Assembly: GCA_014804425.1 (NCBI GenBank)
Contig: JAAUZV010000006.1
Span: 42,421 to 106,420, forward strand
Direction: 5' to 3'
Origin: Lachnospiraceae bacterium
GTDB lineage: Bacteria; Bacillota; Clostridia; Lachnospirales; Lachnospiraceae
Length of the DNA: 64,000 nucleotides
Positions 20,438 through 29,971 of this stretch are shown here, piece by piece (the first letter of the stretch is position 1; each line of letters starts with the position of its first letter). The notes under the pieces were generated by a model. The model had not been told where the DNA came from and searched no databases. It saw nothing but the letters and a program-made list of their open reading frames with translations. A program made the position numbers and the translations under genes.

Positions 20438-21142
20438 TTACAGACCGAGCCGCTTAAACACCTCGTTATATGCTTCCTCCACATTGCCGAGATCTCTGCG
20501 GAAACGATCTTTATCCAGCTTCTCGTTCGTATGTACATCCCACAGACGGCAGGTGTCCGGACTTGTCTCATCCGCAAGGATGATCTGTCCGTGATAGCGT
20601 CCGAACTCGATCTTAAAGTCGATCAGCTTGATATCCGCGCCGAGGAAGTACGCTTTTAACACATCATTGACCTTGAACGCATATTTTTTGATCGTATCAA
20701 GCTCCTCCCATGTCGCTAACCCTAATGCAACCGCAAAATAGCTGTTGATCAACGGATCGCCGAGCTCGTCATTTTTATAGGAAAATTCAATGGTCGGCTC
20801 CGTAAACGGCGTTCCCTCCGGCACACCGAGCCGTTTGGAAAAGCTTCCTGCCGCCACATTACGGATAATGACCTCAAGCGGCACGATCTCTACTTTTTTT
20901 ACGGCGGTCTCACGCTCGCTCAGCTCCTCAACAAAATGGGTGGGTACGCCCTCCTTCTCCAACAGCTTGAACACATGATTCGTCATTTTGTTGTTGATGA
21001 CGCCTTTGCCGACGATCGTTCCCTTTTTCTCGCCGTTAAATGCCGTTGCATCGTCCTTATAGTCAACGATGAGCACGTCGGGATCGTCTGTCTTAAATAC
21101 TTTTTTTGCCTTTCCCTCATAAAGCAGATCCAATTTGTTCAT
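20438..21142 (-). CDS. purC: Phosphoribosylaminoimidazolesuccinocarboxamide synthase
   Basis: [46 protein letters not shown]. Confidence 0.98.
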   Translation of the reverse strand: MNKLDLLYEGKAKKVFKTDDPDVLIVDYKDDATAFNGEKKGTIVGKGVINNKMTNHVFKLLEKEGVPTHFVEELSERETAVKKVEIVPLEVIIRNVAAGSFSKRLGVPEGTPFTEPTIEFSYKNDELGDPLINSYFAVALGLATWEELDTIKKYAFKVNDVLKAYFLGADIKLIDFKIEFGRYHGQIILADETSPDTCRLWDVHTNEKLDKDRFRRDLGNVEEAYNEVFKRLGL

Positions 21143-21205
21143 TGTCTGTCCCTTTCCCTTTCTGTTCGTAATTACCGCCGGTATCTATGCCTGCACATAT
21201 TTTTC

Positions 21206-21234
21206 TTACCGCAAAGATTATATCGCACAACAGC
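21206..21234 (-). promoter_or_regulatory. Promoter of the purCFBA cluster
   Basis: Minus strand TTGATG-17-TATAAT in the gap between the upstream operon and purC; position approximate. Confidence 0.7.
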
Positions 21235-21247
21235 CAAAACATCAAGA

Positions 21248-22417
21248 TTATTGTGGATTGTCCCGCCAAAAAGGACTCATCCACTGCTTTGCGTACTGAA
21301 ACGCCGCCTCCGACGCCGCCCCTTCCGCCTCGGAAAACTTTACCATTCCCGCCTTATAAAAATAGAGGCATCGGCTTTTGCCCTTTCCGTCCAAATACCA
21401 ACCGCCGACGTTCTGAAGATCCCTCCAATAATAAACGGCAGCAGGCTGCTGCACATCCACCAGAAAATGCCGCGTGACCACATAGCTCTCATTGGCGGAT
21501 ACCGGGTCCTGCGTAAAGTACTCGCGGCAGAATAATTCCTTTAACTGCCCTGCATCTCCCCATTCCTTGAATCTGCGCAGCCCCTTTCGGATCGGAGCCG
21601 TCGCGATCGTAATGACGACCGCCGCGCACAGATACAGAAATGCCAGCATCATCACCACATCCCCCCGCTCATCCGGCAGCGGCGGATAGATCACAAACGC
21701 AATCGTAATGAACATCAATAACCCTAATTCAAAGAAAAGCACATTTCGAAGAATCGCACTCTGATATATGTAAAAATAACGATGCAGGAACACGGCCGGA
21801 TGTTTGCCCTCCCGCCAGCGAAAACATGTGATCCTTGCCGAATAGAGCCGTACAAACAAACTGACCGCCAAAAGGACGATCTTGCAGCACAAAAAGTACA
21901 CCGCATACAAATATACCCACAACACCCATTCCGACGTCACAAAAAATAAACTCCTCCCGCTGATCGGATAATACAAAAAGCTGAAGATGACCACCGCGGC
22001 GCAGATCACATCAGGAATACAGGAGAGCACCCAGCGGATCACTTCTTTTTTCCCGCGTTTTCTCTGAAGCAGGTAACAGACTGCCCAGAGAAACATCCAT
22101 ACAAAAGCCGCCAGCACAAGCTTTGCCTGCAGTTTCTCGCTTCCCAGTGCCAAAGAAAATGAGAGAATCTGCTCCGTCCCCGGTCTCGGCACCTGAACCA
22201 TCAGCGCGGCAAGCGCCGAACCCATCATGGTTACCACACAGGGAATGCCTAAGATCGCCAAAGTCTCCGCTTTGGATTTTTGTTTGACCAATTGATAAAA
22301 GTCCACCATATACAGGGCTGCGCCCGCATATAAGATCAGCATGACGACCCCAAAATCCTGCCCTATCGCAGCGTCCGGATCCACAAACAACTGAAAGAAT
22401 GATACAAGCTCCTTCAC
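21248..22417 (-). CDS. Polytopic membrane protein of unknown function (last gene of five-gene operon)
   Basis: GTG start at 22417 after GGAGG (MKELVSFFQLFVDPDAAIGQDFGVVMLILY...), several TM segments; the ORF track over-extends 5'. Confidence 0.7.
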   Translation of the reverse strand: MKELVSFFQLFVDPDAAIGQDFGVVMLILYAGAALYMVDFYQLVKQKSKAETLAILGIPCVVTMMGSALAALMVQVPRPGTEQILSFSLALGSEKLQAKLVLAAFVWMFLWAVCYLLQRKRGKKEVIRWVLSCIPDVICAAVVIFSFLYYPISGRSLFFVTSEWVLWVYLYAVYFLCCKIVLLAVSLFVRLYSARITCFRWREGKHPAVFLHRYFYIYQSAILRNVLFFELGLLMFITIAFVIYPPLPDERGDVVMMLAFLYLCAAVVITIATAPIRKGLRRFKEWGDAGQLKELFCREYFTQDPVSANESYVVTRHFLVDVQQPAAVYYWRDLQNVGGWYLDGKGKSRCLYFYKAGMVKFSEAEGAASEAAFQYAKQWMSPFWRDNPQ

Positions 22418-22439
22418 CCTAATCCTCCATGATCTACAG

Positions 22440-23636
22440 TCATTCTCTTTCGTACTCCTCCACGATCGTAAGGATCGCACGCGCGGATTCCGGATATTCC
22501 GCCGCGATCTCCCTGATCTCCTGCTTTGCGCGCTCCACAAGCTCCCGGTTATGCTCCATCTGCTTTCGAAGCTTCTGCCGCTGCTCATTATAGCCGTGGC
22601 GAAGCTCCACGCGCTCGCGGGAATCCAACAGCGCCTCCGGGCGGCGCATCCACACGAGCGGATCAAACAATTGATAATGCTGCAAAAGCCGAAGCAGCTC
22701 TCTGCGGAAATGCGAGAGATCATCCACCGTTCTCTCATACTGTTTCCGGTACTCCTGCTCCTCATAAAACAGCGCAAGCTGCTCTTCCAGCATTCCGCTG
22801 CTCTCGGTATGATATTTCATATACAGATAATCCAACAGATTCGTGTTATTCACATATCGGATCTTGACGCGGTTCTGTAACAGGATCAGCTTGTTAATGC
22901 CCGCAGTCACGCGCGCAAGCTCTTTGGACGCCTCATGATACCGGATATAAACATACACCAGAACCCCCGCCATCACGAGTCCGGCCATCAGATACCCGAC
23001 GGACGAATCCATGTGAAACCCAAACTGAAACAATAACAGCATGGCAAAGCAGCAGCTCATCGCACAAATACAAATGAGTGACATTCCCTTCGTGTCATGC
23101 ATCGCATGCCGCAGTTCCTGCCTGCGGATCTCGTACGCCTGCCGTTCGGCATGCAGTCTGCGCAGATCGTGTTTGACAAGCTCCCGATACTCCTCATTTT
23201 CCTTGAGCTTCGCGATCGCTTCCTCCGCCTCCGGTTCAATCTGCTCGATCTGACGGTACTCCTCCTCGGGCATCCGTCCTTCCCCCTCGGGAATTTCCTG
23301 TCTTGCCTGCTCTAAGCTTAAAATCTTATTGGCACAAGAGACAAGCCGGTTATACTCTCCGTCCGGCAGCGCCTCGACCTCCTCCACATCCTTCAAATAG
23401 GACGTAACCCTGTTATATTCCCTGTTTAATTCAGAAAGGTTGGCGGCTAAGTCCGCCGACTGCTCCATCAGGGCGCGCACATATTTCTCACGCTCCTCCG
23501 GCAGCGTCATATCGACCTCCTGCCTGCGCAGCGAAAGCTGCTCCCAGTCGCCGTAGTCGAACGTCTCCTCCTCCGCCGTATCCTTTCTTTTTTTCAAAAA
23601 CCATCTTTTAAGAAAATCAAACATCCGTCTATTCAC
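22440..23636 (-). CDS. Coiled-coil protein with central TM hairpin, unknown function
   Basis: Long charged helices flanking SLICICAMSCCFAMLLLFQFGFHM...YLMAGLVMAGVLVYVYIRY; overlaps upstream gene by 8 nt. Confidence 0.75.
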   Translation of the reverse strand: MNRRMFDFLKRWFLKKRKDTAEEETFDYGDWEQLSLRRQEVDMTLPEEREKYVRALMEQSADLAANLSELNREYNRVTSYLKDVEEVEALPDGEYNRLVSCANKILSLEQARQEIPEGEGRMPEEEYRQIEQIEPEAEEAIAKLKENEEYRELVKHDLRRLHAERQAYEIRRQELRHAMHDTKGMSLICICAMSCCFAMLLLFQFGFHMDSSVGYLMAGLVMAGVLVYVYIRYHEASKELARVTAGINKLILLQNRVKIRYVNNTNLLDYLYMKYHTESSGMLEEQLALFYEEQEYRKQYERTVDDLSHFRRELLRLLQHYQLFDPLVWMRRPEALLDSRERVELRHGYNEQRQKLRKQMEHNRELVERAKQEIREIAAEYPESARAILTIVEEYERE

Positions 23637-24456
23637 ACCGCTTTCTGTAGGTTTCCTTCAATTGCGTGACCGCGCTTTCCACCTGTGCATAATAATCGGG
23701 GCTCCGCTCCTCCCAAGCCTGCTCCAGATCGGCAAGCTCCCCGCATGCCTCGCTCATGCGCCATTGATCCCGGTATTCCGCGATCTGTGCGTCCACCTGC
23801 TCAGCAAGCTGCTTTAATTCCGGCAGCGCGGCAAGCTTTTTTTCTTGTTCCTTCCTTGTTCCGTGCATTCTGACCGCGCACACATAATTGCGGAGACTGT
23901 CCCTGTGATAAGTCAGCCGATACGCTTTGTCAAAATATTCCTCCGCGAGCGCGAAGCCGAACATCTGCGCCTCAATACAGCCCATTGCGTTGTAGATCGC
24001 GGCTGTTAAGGCAATGTCCTTTCCCTCCACGTCGGCAAGCAGCCCGCGGTACTGCGCTAAGGCGCGCTCATATCTGCCCTCGCAGGCAAGCTGATCAATG
24101 CGTATTTTCTTTTTTTCATTCGGACCAAGCCCCGCGTTCTCACGCATCAGCCGCTTTAAGTCCTCCAGCCGCTCTCTCCCGCAATAATGGCATTCTTCCA
24201 TAATGCGCACGACAAAGTTCTCCAACGGCTCTTCATTCCGCACATATACGCGGAGGCTTCTTGCGAGCTCCTCCAGACCAAGCTCCTCCTCAATCCATGA
24301 GAACAGCTCCTCGTTCATCATATCCTCGTCAAGCAGCACCGCATGATGCTCTAAATAATAACAAAGTTCCTCGACTGCATACAGTCTGACGCCCGCCTGC
24401 CGCATCACATATGGTTTTCTGGCATACCTGCCGACGCATATCCTCACCCTGCCCAT
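23629..24456 (-). CDS. Helical/TPR-like protein of unknown function
   Basis: Predominantly helical sequence with repeated YDKAYRLTYH / YERALAQYRGLL-like segments; within the operon. Confidence 0.7.
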   Translation of the reverse strand: MGRVRICVGRYARKPYVMRQAGVRLYAVEELCYYLEHHAVLLDEDMMNEELFSWIEEELGLEELARSLRVYVRNEEPLENFVVRIMEECHYCGRERLEDLKRLMRENAGLGPNEKKKIRIDQLACEGRYERALAQYRGLLADVEGKDIALTAAIYNAMGCIEAQMFGFALAEEYFDKAYRLTYHRDSLRNYVCAVRMHGTRKEQEKKLAALPELKQLAEQVDAQIAEYRDQWRMSEACGELADLEQAWEERSPDYYAQVESAVTQLKETYRKRCE

Positions 24457-24532
24457 CGCAGCCTCCCTGTGTTCTATGCCCTTTTACGGCACATTTCTTC
24501 CGCCGTTCCTAATCTGCCGCCTGTTTGTGCGC

Positions 24533-25828
24533 TTACAGCACGCCCACTTCCTGCTCCCAGCTTAATCCGCTGCTCTCAAAAAAGCTGCCGAAGCCCAAAT
24601 CCTCCACACGGACTGCAAAGCGTTCTTCCGAGAGAAAACGCGCTTTCAGATGCAGTCTCGTCATGTGCCCGTCCTGCTCGGGCAGCCCGTTTAATTTCAT
24701 GACAAGCGTCCTGCGCACGCCGCCGTTCAACGGTGTCAGCACAAAGAACAGCTCGTTACCGCTCTCTAAGAGCAGATCCCATTCCCGTCTGACATCAAAC
24801 CAGTTGACACCCGCGTCAATGAGCGGATAATACTGTTCCTTTCCGTCCACAACAGCGTTCATGCCGATATTCACCTTGAGCTTGTCCCTGCTGAGAAATA
24901 AGTATTTCGTCGATGCCGCGCTCGGATGAACGCGCTCATAAGCCGCATAGCACGCGCCCTTACTGTATAGATTATTTCCCTGAAACACCCTGCGCTTGCT
25001 GCAAAGAAGCCTGAGCGATTCCTTGCACCAGTCGCCCTGATAACCGTCGCCGATGAGATAGGCACATGAGACGATCCGTTCCTTCGTCTCCTCTTCAATG
25101 ATCGCCGCAAACGCCTCGTCGCGCTGTTTTGCCTGAAGCGCCGCGGCAGCTTCGTCCCCCTCAAACGGTACAAGCCGCATCTGCGGAAAGCTCTTTTCCG
25201 TAGTATACGCAACGATCGGGCTCGTCTTTCGGTTAAATTCCAAACGATACGTTTTCAAACATTCCGACACATACTCAAAGATCATGACCTCATGCGTGCG
25301 AAGCTCCTCCGGCTGATGCATGCAGTACTGATAAAAGCTCTCGGCATGGCTCTGGAAAAATAAATGTTCCCTGTCCATCTGCAGATAGCCGCCCACGCCG
25401 GATAGCACCTCCAGCATACGGCTGTCCGCCTGCTCGACCGTGATCATCAGATAATCCGGGCGCTCCGCCCCTGAACCGAGCAGCATCACGGACAGACTGT
25501 GCTTGATAAAAAGAGCAAGCAGGGATACCGCGTCAAACTGCTCTTCCTCCAGCGTGACCTGTTCCCCCGCGCACGCGCGTTCCAAGAGATGCTCCACCAA
25601 GATCCCGTCGCCCTCTTCGCTGTGCCTCCACGCGTCCCTGCCAAAAAACCACTGATTGACGCCATAGCGCTTGCACAGCACCATCGGGATTGCAAACTGC
25701 TCTTTTCCCGCGACAAGGCTCACCGTCTCCGGCTCCGGCTTCTCGCTGCTGCAAAAGCTGATCTGCGCACTCACATGATTCAATTCCAGTCCGATGAACA
25801 GTCGGTTCTTTTTTTCCCGAAACAGCAT
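24533..25828 (-). CDS. DUF5716-like protein; degenerate Hsp70/actin-like fold suspected
   Basis: N-terminal RLFIGLELNHVSAQISF, AIPMVLCKRYGVNQWFFGRDAWR, VSCAYLIGDGYQGDW...NNLYSKGACYAAYE mirror Hsp70 landmarks; DUF number from memory. Confidence 0.7.
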   Translation of the reverse strand: MLFREKKNRLFIGLELNHVSAQISFCSSEKPEPETVSLVAGKEQFAIPMVLCKRYGVNQWFFGRDAWRHSEEGDGILVEHLLERACAGEQVTLEEEQFDAVSLLALFIKHSLSVMLLGSGAERPDYLMITVEQADSRMLEVLSGVGGYLQMDREHLFFQSHAESFYQYCMHQPEELRTHEVMIFEYVSECLKTYRLEFNRKTSPIVAYTTEKSFPQMRLVPFEGDEAAAALQAKQRDEAFAAIIEEETKERIVSCAYLIGDGYQGDWCKESLRLLCSKRRVFQGNNLYSKGACYAAYERVHPSAASTKYLFLSRDKLKVNIGMNAVVDGKEQYYPLIDAGVNWFDVRREWDLLLESGNELFFVLTPLNGGVRRTLVMKLNGLPEQDGHMTRLHLKARFLSEERFAVRVEDLGFGSFFESSGLSWEQEVGVL

Positions 25829-25837
25829 GTCCTCTCC

Positions 25838-28800
25838 TTAATCCTGCGTCTGCGCTGAAAATAATTTCGCAGTCAGAAAGTTTTTTTCCTCATATGCGGC
25901 ATACATCTTATGAAAGCCGGAATAATCCTGCAGAGTGCCTGCAATGACTAAATCATTGATATCCGCATAACGAGTCCCGCCGCTGCCCGCACTCATATCG
26001 CTCTTGCTGATGGTCGCGCTCTCCGTGAGCTGCTCGCCCTCGGCGGTGTCCTCCGTGATGTAATATTGCAGCGTCTCCCCAAAAAAGAGCACGAGCGATT
26101 TGATATGGATTCCTTCGTACATCTCCGTCATCGGTTCCGTCACATATGCGCCGTCCCCATCCTCCGCCTGCATCACATAATGCAGCAGCACCCGCCTGCC
26201 CGGTACCGTGCGGTACTCGATCATCGTCTCGTCCGCACAGCGTTCTACACAGCGTATGGTCTGCGCATATTCCGCAAAAAACGGGAAGCAGATGCCTTTC
26301 GCCATAAAATATTCCAAAAACCGTCCGGCAAGCTGTAACACTTCCTCGCCTGCGGTAGAAACAGAGTCGGCATAAAACTTGAGGTAAGCAAGGCGGCATA
26401 CGTCATGAAGCTCCTCGCCGCGATAAAATAATCTTGTAAAGTAGGAAAACAATTTTTCATCCACAACATTGCCGCGGACAAAAAAATCATAGGCACAGAC
26501 CGTCAGATACGCAAGCTCGACCTGCTTTCCCGCGCCGTTTTTTACATAGGAATAGAACAATTCGTTCTTTTCCCCGATATAATATCCGCTGAACAGGATC
26601 TGCAATAAGATCCGTTCGCACAGGTTGTTCACATCCAGTTCAAAATCCTTTGCCGCCTTCCAGATGTCGCGCAGATGCTTGGTTGTCCCCTCATAATACG
26701 CCGCAAGGTAGCGGAGAATATTTTCGTCATATTTCCCGCCCTCAAATGTGCGGAACGCGAGGGAGATCAGTTTTTCGTCCGGCTTAAACTCCGTCCTGAC
26801 GATCAGCCTGCTCAACAGCCGTACCGCGGTCGCCACATCCACCTGCTCCATTCCGAAGATGCAGAGCCATTGATATGCCCTGTCATACATCGTGCGCAGG
26901 ATCATCAGGCGTAAGAATTCGCTGCGCTCCCTTGTTCCCATATCCTCCGGATCAACGGCCAGTATCACGGCATCACATTCCTCTATCCGGTCATTGTCAT
27001 AGAGATACTGCGCCAGCCGCAGCCGGATCTCCTTCTTAAACTCGTCCTTTACCTGCCCGGATTCCCACAGCCGTTTGTAGCAATCCACATTTTTGGCGGT
27101 AACTACGACACCGCTGCGTCCGCCCTCGCACAAATAGAGATCCATCCCCAGATGATTTCTTACGTTTCCGCCTATCTCCTTGATAAAACGTCCGGGTATC
27201 ATGAGTTTCTCAATGCGGTACAATTCGCCCGATACCCTGCGGTTCCCGTTTTCATCCTGGAGCAGGATCTGATACGACGAGTCATAGATCGGAACGACCG
27301 TCTTCCTGTCCGTGACAGGATAGACATGCTCTCCCTTTACGCGGTCATAGATCAGCACGATCTGCCTGCATTTATCATCCCTGACCGTAATGAGATGGGA
27401 AAAGAGCAATGTGACAAACTGCGGCGCGTTCTCCTCGTTCAGCATAGCGGGCGTGACAAGCTCGCTGTAAAGATACGCAAGCTGCCTGTTGATATGTCCC
27501 ATTGCGATCTGTTCCAGCAAAAACCGTTCCACAAACTGGCGATAAGTGAGCGCAATCTCGGGATACTTCTCCCGATTGCGGTAAACGTTGGCATAGAGCA
27601 TGCTCTTTCCCTGATAATCCAGCTCGCTGTGGTACGCAAAATACATCATGACCATTTTGGGGAGCTCGCCCTCAAAATCCGCAGGCAGAGAAAGCATGTA
27701 GGATTCATACAGTCTCGTCACACGCAGCTCACGTTCAACGCCGAGCGCATACCACGGAAAATAGCGTTCCCCGAATTTCCCGCCCTTGATCAGAAAGCTG
27801 AGCAGAATCTGCAGCGTTTCGTCATTCTTTGTGGTCTCATAGCTTTTCTGCAGGATAAAAAACATTCTGTCGGAATACTGCTTGATCTTAGGCGCAAGAT
27901 TTTGAAGCTGCAAAATGACGTCTTTCCCCAGCACATCTTTTTTTGCCGCATAATTTAATACCTGAAGCTCAAACTCGGAAAGCTTGCTTAACATCGTCGG
28001 GTTTGCGTTCAGAAGCGCAAGCGCCTCCATGTAAAGAACGGGACTCTTGCAGCTTTCATGAAACTGGTTTTCCAAAAACAGCCACTTTTTATAGGGGCTT
28101 TTGGAGAACTCCTCCCGCAGATAAAGAAGCAGCCACGCGATCCGCCAGTTCTCGGGATACTGCGCATAAATCTGCTCCACCTCGCTTGTCACCTCATCGA
28201 CATAGACTTCGCTGCGCCGTATCAAAGAAGTCAGATATAAGTAATAGCACCAATGCTCGGGCGCGCGCTTGCCATAGGTGAGATCCTGCTCCACGCGCTC
28301 TAAGATCCACTTCGCTTCATTGATGCGCTCCTCCGTGATCAGAAGCTGCGCCTTGAACAGACGCGCCGGAATGTTCCGTTCCTCCAATTCATTCATGCGC
28401 TCCACGATCTTTTTGGATTCGCGGAGCCACACGGCTGACGAGATCTTTTTCGTGCGGAACGCGGCATAATAGTCCATCAGTGAGACTGTCAGGCGGCGCA
28501 TTTCCTTTTTTCTCGAAAAAGCAACGCCGTACCTCTTAGCTGCCGTGACCTGAATCTCAATACAGATGTCCACGGATGCGTTAAACAGCCGCACATAACC
28601 GAAATTATTGCCCGCATGCAATCCCGCGCTGTCCACCACAAATCCGGTATTGCATATATTTCCCAAAAAATCATCGTCCGTCAGTACTTTTTTCTCAACG
28701 GAGAGAAAATCGCCGTCCGTCTCGATGGCGAGCGCCGTATAGCCCCAGCCGTTGCGTGTGATCGTAATGCGCCCCTGCGCGGTGCTCTCCGGCTCCTCCA

Positions 28801-29404
28801 TACGGATATGCGTCTCCATCGGAATGTACTCGATCGGCTGTTTTTTATTGATCTCGATCAAAAACTCATCCACATTCTGCTGATTGCCCTTCATGCCCGA
28901 AAGACCGAGATAAGTATTTAAGTAACGGCAGTCCGTTCCGTGAAACAACGACAGAAAATCGGCACGATAAAACAACGCGACCGCTTCATCCCAATTTGTT
29001 TTGGCCAGATTGGCAAAATGAAAGAGATTCTTGACCGGTCCGAGCAGCGAGTTGAGTACGCTGTGAGAGACCGTCACCACGAACGGAATCGTATATTCAC
29101 CCGCGCTGGAAACAATGGAGAATTCTCCCTTCTGGATGTCACCCTCCTCCATGCCGATGCCCGAAAAACGATAGATGATCTCTGCCTGTGTCCCCTCAAA
29201 CTCCGCTTTCAGACACTGCATGCGCAAAGAAGAGGAACGCACTGTTCCCGCGACCTGATTTCCTCCCCTTGACTTCAGCTGAAAGCTTCCCTTCACGGTC
29301 TCTCCCTTACGAATGGAAAGCTCGATCTTATAATCGGAAAGCACAAGGGATCCGGCATCATATTCAATTTTTCCGTCAATCAAGCGCTGCGTTACCGATT
29401 CCAC
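25838..29404 (-). CDS. DUF5717-like very large protein (1188 aa), beta-sandwich N-terminus plus alpha-solenoid
   Basis: GTG start; first gene of operon; beta-rich start (IELSIRKGETVKGSFQLKSRGGNQVAGTV) then long helical repeats; DUF number from memory. Confidence 0.75.
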   Translation of the reverse strand: MESVTQRLIDGKIEYDAGSLVLSDYKIELSIRKGETVKGSFQLKSRGGNQVAGTVRSSSLRMQCLKAEFEGTQAEIIYRFSGIGMEEGDIQKGEFSIVSSAGEYTIPFVVTVSHSVLNSLLGPVKNLFHFANLAKTNWDEAVALFYRADFLSLFHGTDCRYLNTYLGLSGMKGNQQNVDEFLIEINKKQPIEYIPMETHIRMEEPESTAQGRITITRNGWGYTALAIETDGDFLSVEKKVLTDDDFLGNICNTGFVVDSAGLHAGNNFGYVRLFNASVDICIEIQVTAAKRYGVAFSRKKEMRRLTVSLMDYYAAFRTKKISSAVWLRESKKIVERMNELEERNIPARLFKAQLLITEERINEAKWILERVEQDLTYGKRAPEHWCYYLYLTSLIRRSEVYVDEVTSEVEQIYAQYPENWRIAWLLLYLREEFSKSPYKKWLFLENQFHESCKSPVLYMEALALLNANPTMLSKLSEFELQVLNYAAKKDVLGKDVILQLQNLAPKIKQYSDRMFFILQKSYETTKNDETLQILLSFLIKGGKFGERYFPWYALGVERELRVTRLYESYMLSLPADFEGELPKMVMMYFAYHSELDYQGKSMLYANVYRNREKYPEIALTYRQFVERFLLEQIAMGHINRQLAYLYSELVTPAMLNEENAPQFVTLLFSHLITVRDDKCRQIVLIYDRVKGEHVYPVTDRKTVVPIYDSSYQILLQDENGNRRVSGELYRIEKLMIPGRFIKEIGGNVRNHLGMDLYLCEGGRSGVVVTAKNVDCYKRLWESGQVKDEFKKEIRLRLAQYLYDNDRIEECDAVILAVDPEDMGTRERSEFLRLMILRTMYDRAYQWLCIFGMEQVDVATAVRLLSRLIVRTEFKPDEKLISLAFRTFEGGKYDENILRYLAAYYEGTTKHLRDIWKAAKDFELDVNNLCERILLQILFSGYYIGEKNELFYSYVKNGAGKQVELAYLTVCAYDFFVRGNVVDEKLFSYFTRLFYRGEELHDVCRLAYLKFYADSVSTAGEEVLQLAGRFLEYFMAKGICFPFFAEYAQTIRCVERCADETMIEYRTVPGRRVLLHYVMQAEDGDGAYVTEPMTEMYEGIHIKSLVLFFGETLQYYITEDTAEGEQLTESATISKSDMSAGSGGTRYADINDLVIAGTLQDYSGFHKMYAAYEEKNFLTAKLFSAQTQD

Positions 29405-29443
29405 AACAAAAACCGTCCTTATACGTCATAAAAATCCACTTTT

Positions 29444-29472
29444 ATTATAGGATAAAACGACTTACTTCGCAA
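29444..29472 (-). promoter_or_regulatory. Promoter of the DUF5717/DUF5716-like operon
   Basis: TTGCGA-17-TATAAT on the minus strand, about 40 nt upstream of GTG start. Confidence 0.75.
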
Positions 29473-29573
29473 CGTATTATTTTGGTGTAAAAAATGTAAA
29501 TGTACTGTCGGAAGATACGAACATCACATTCACTCATCCATATTCAAATTGATGATATCACCAGGAAAAATAA

Positions 29574-29602
29574 TTGACGCATTACTATAGAAATGCTAAA
29601 AT
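29574..29602 (+). promoter_or_regulatory. Promoter of candidate antitoxin RNA
   Basis: TTGACG-17-TAAAAT. Confidence 0.7.
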
Positions 29603-29608
29603 AAATAT

Positions 29609-29701
29609 GAAAAAGGTGCCGCCGTACAGTAGCGGTTCGCCAAGTTATTAGTTACTAATCAAAAAGCAACCATTATCCTTGGTCGGGGCGGTTGCTTTTT
29701 T
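29609..29701 (+). ncRNA. Candidate type I antitoxin RNA (~93 nt), convergent with the 52-aa toxin-like ORF
   Basis: Strong promoter, 5' hairpin GGTGCCGCCGTACAGTAGCGGTTCGCC at 29615-29641, terminator AAAAAGCAACC...GGTTGCTTTTTT at 29661-29701; no coding potential. Confidence 0.6.
29661..29701. terminator. Bidirectional terminator shared by toxin-like mRNA and antisense RNA
   Basis: AAAAAGCAACC-N-GGTTGCTTTTTT, T-tracts on both strands. Confidence 0.8.
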
Positions 29702-29831
29702 GATGTCTAGTCGTCTTAGTAGTCTGCCAGATACTGATCACAGTAACGACAATGCTAATTACCGTCACTACAATACCGACAATCCCTACTATTACTTCAA
29801 ACATCTCATGTTCCTTTCCCATATTTTCCAT
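29673..29831 (-). CDS. 52-aa single-TM peptide, candidate type I toxin (holin-like)
   Basis: ATG with SD GGAGGTGAT; MENMGKEHEMFEVIVGIVGIVVTVISIVVTVISIWQTTKTTRHQKSNRPDQG; not in the supplied ORF track. Confidence 0.7.
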   Translation of the reverse strand: MENMGKEHEMFEVIVGIVGIVVTVISIVVTVISIWQTTKTTRHQKSNRPDQG

Positions 29832-29971
29832 ATGTATCACCTCCGCTGATACTGGAAGTTCTCAAAATGTACTCATTTTGGCAAAGGCGAACCGCATACC
29901 GTACTGCTTGGCAGCACCCATGAAAATGTTATCATATCTCCACTTATTCTACAACTGAAATTTAGTATCAC

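Noticed and set aside
22418-22777. N-terminal ~120 aa of the listed ORF 21248..22777
   Set aside because: This Arg/Ser-rich part overlaps the well-supported coiled-coil gene; the GTG at 22417 with GGAGG is a better start
29609-29918. Fst/par-type direct repeats giving 5' RNA complementarity
   Set aside because: The shared segments are inverted in the DNA, so the two RNAs are alike rather than complementary there; only the terminator region is complementary
29752-29958. 68-aa + strand ORF (MLITVTTIPTIPTI...)
   Set aside because: Antisense shadow of the 52-aa toxin-like ORF, which has the better SD
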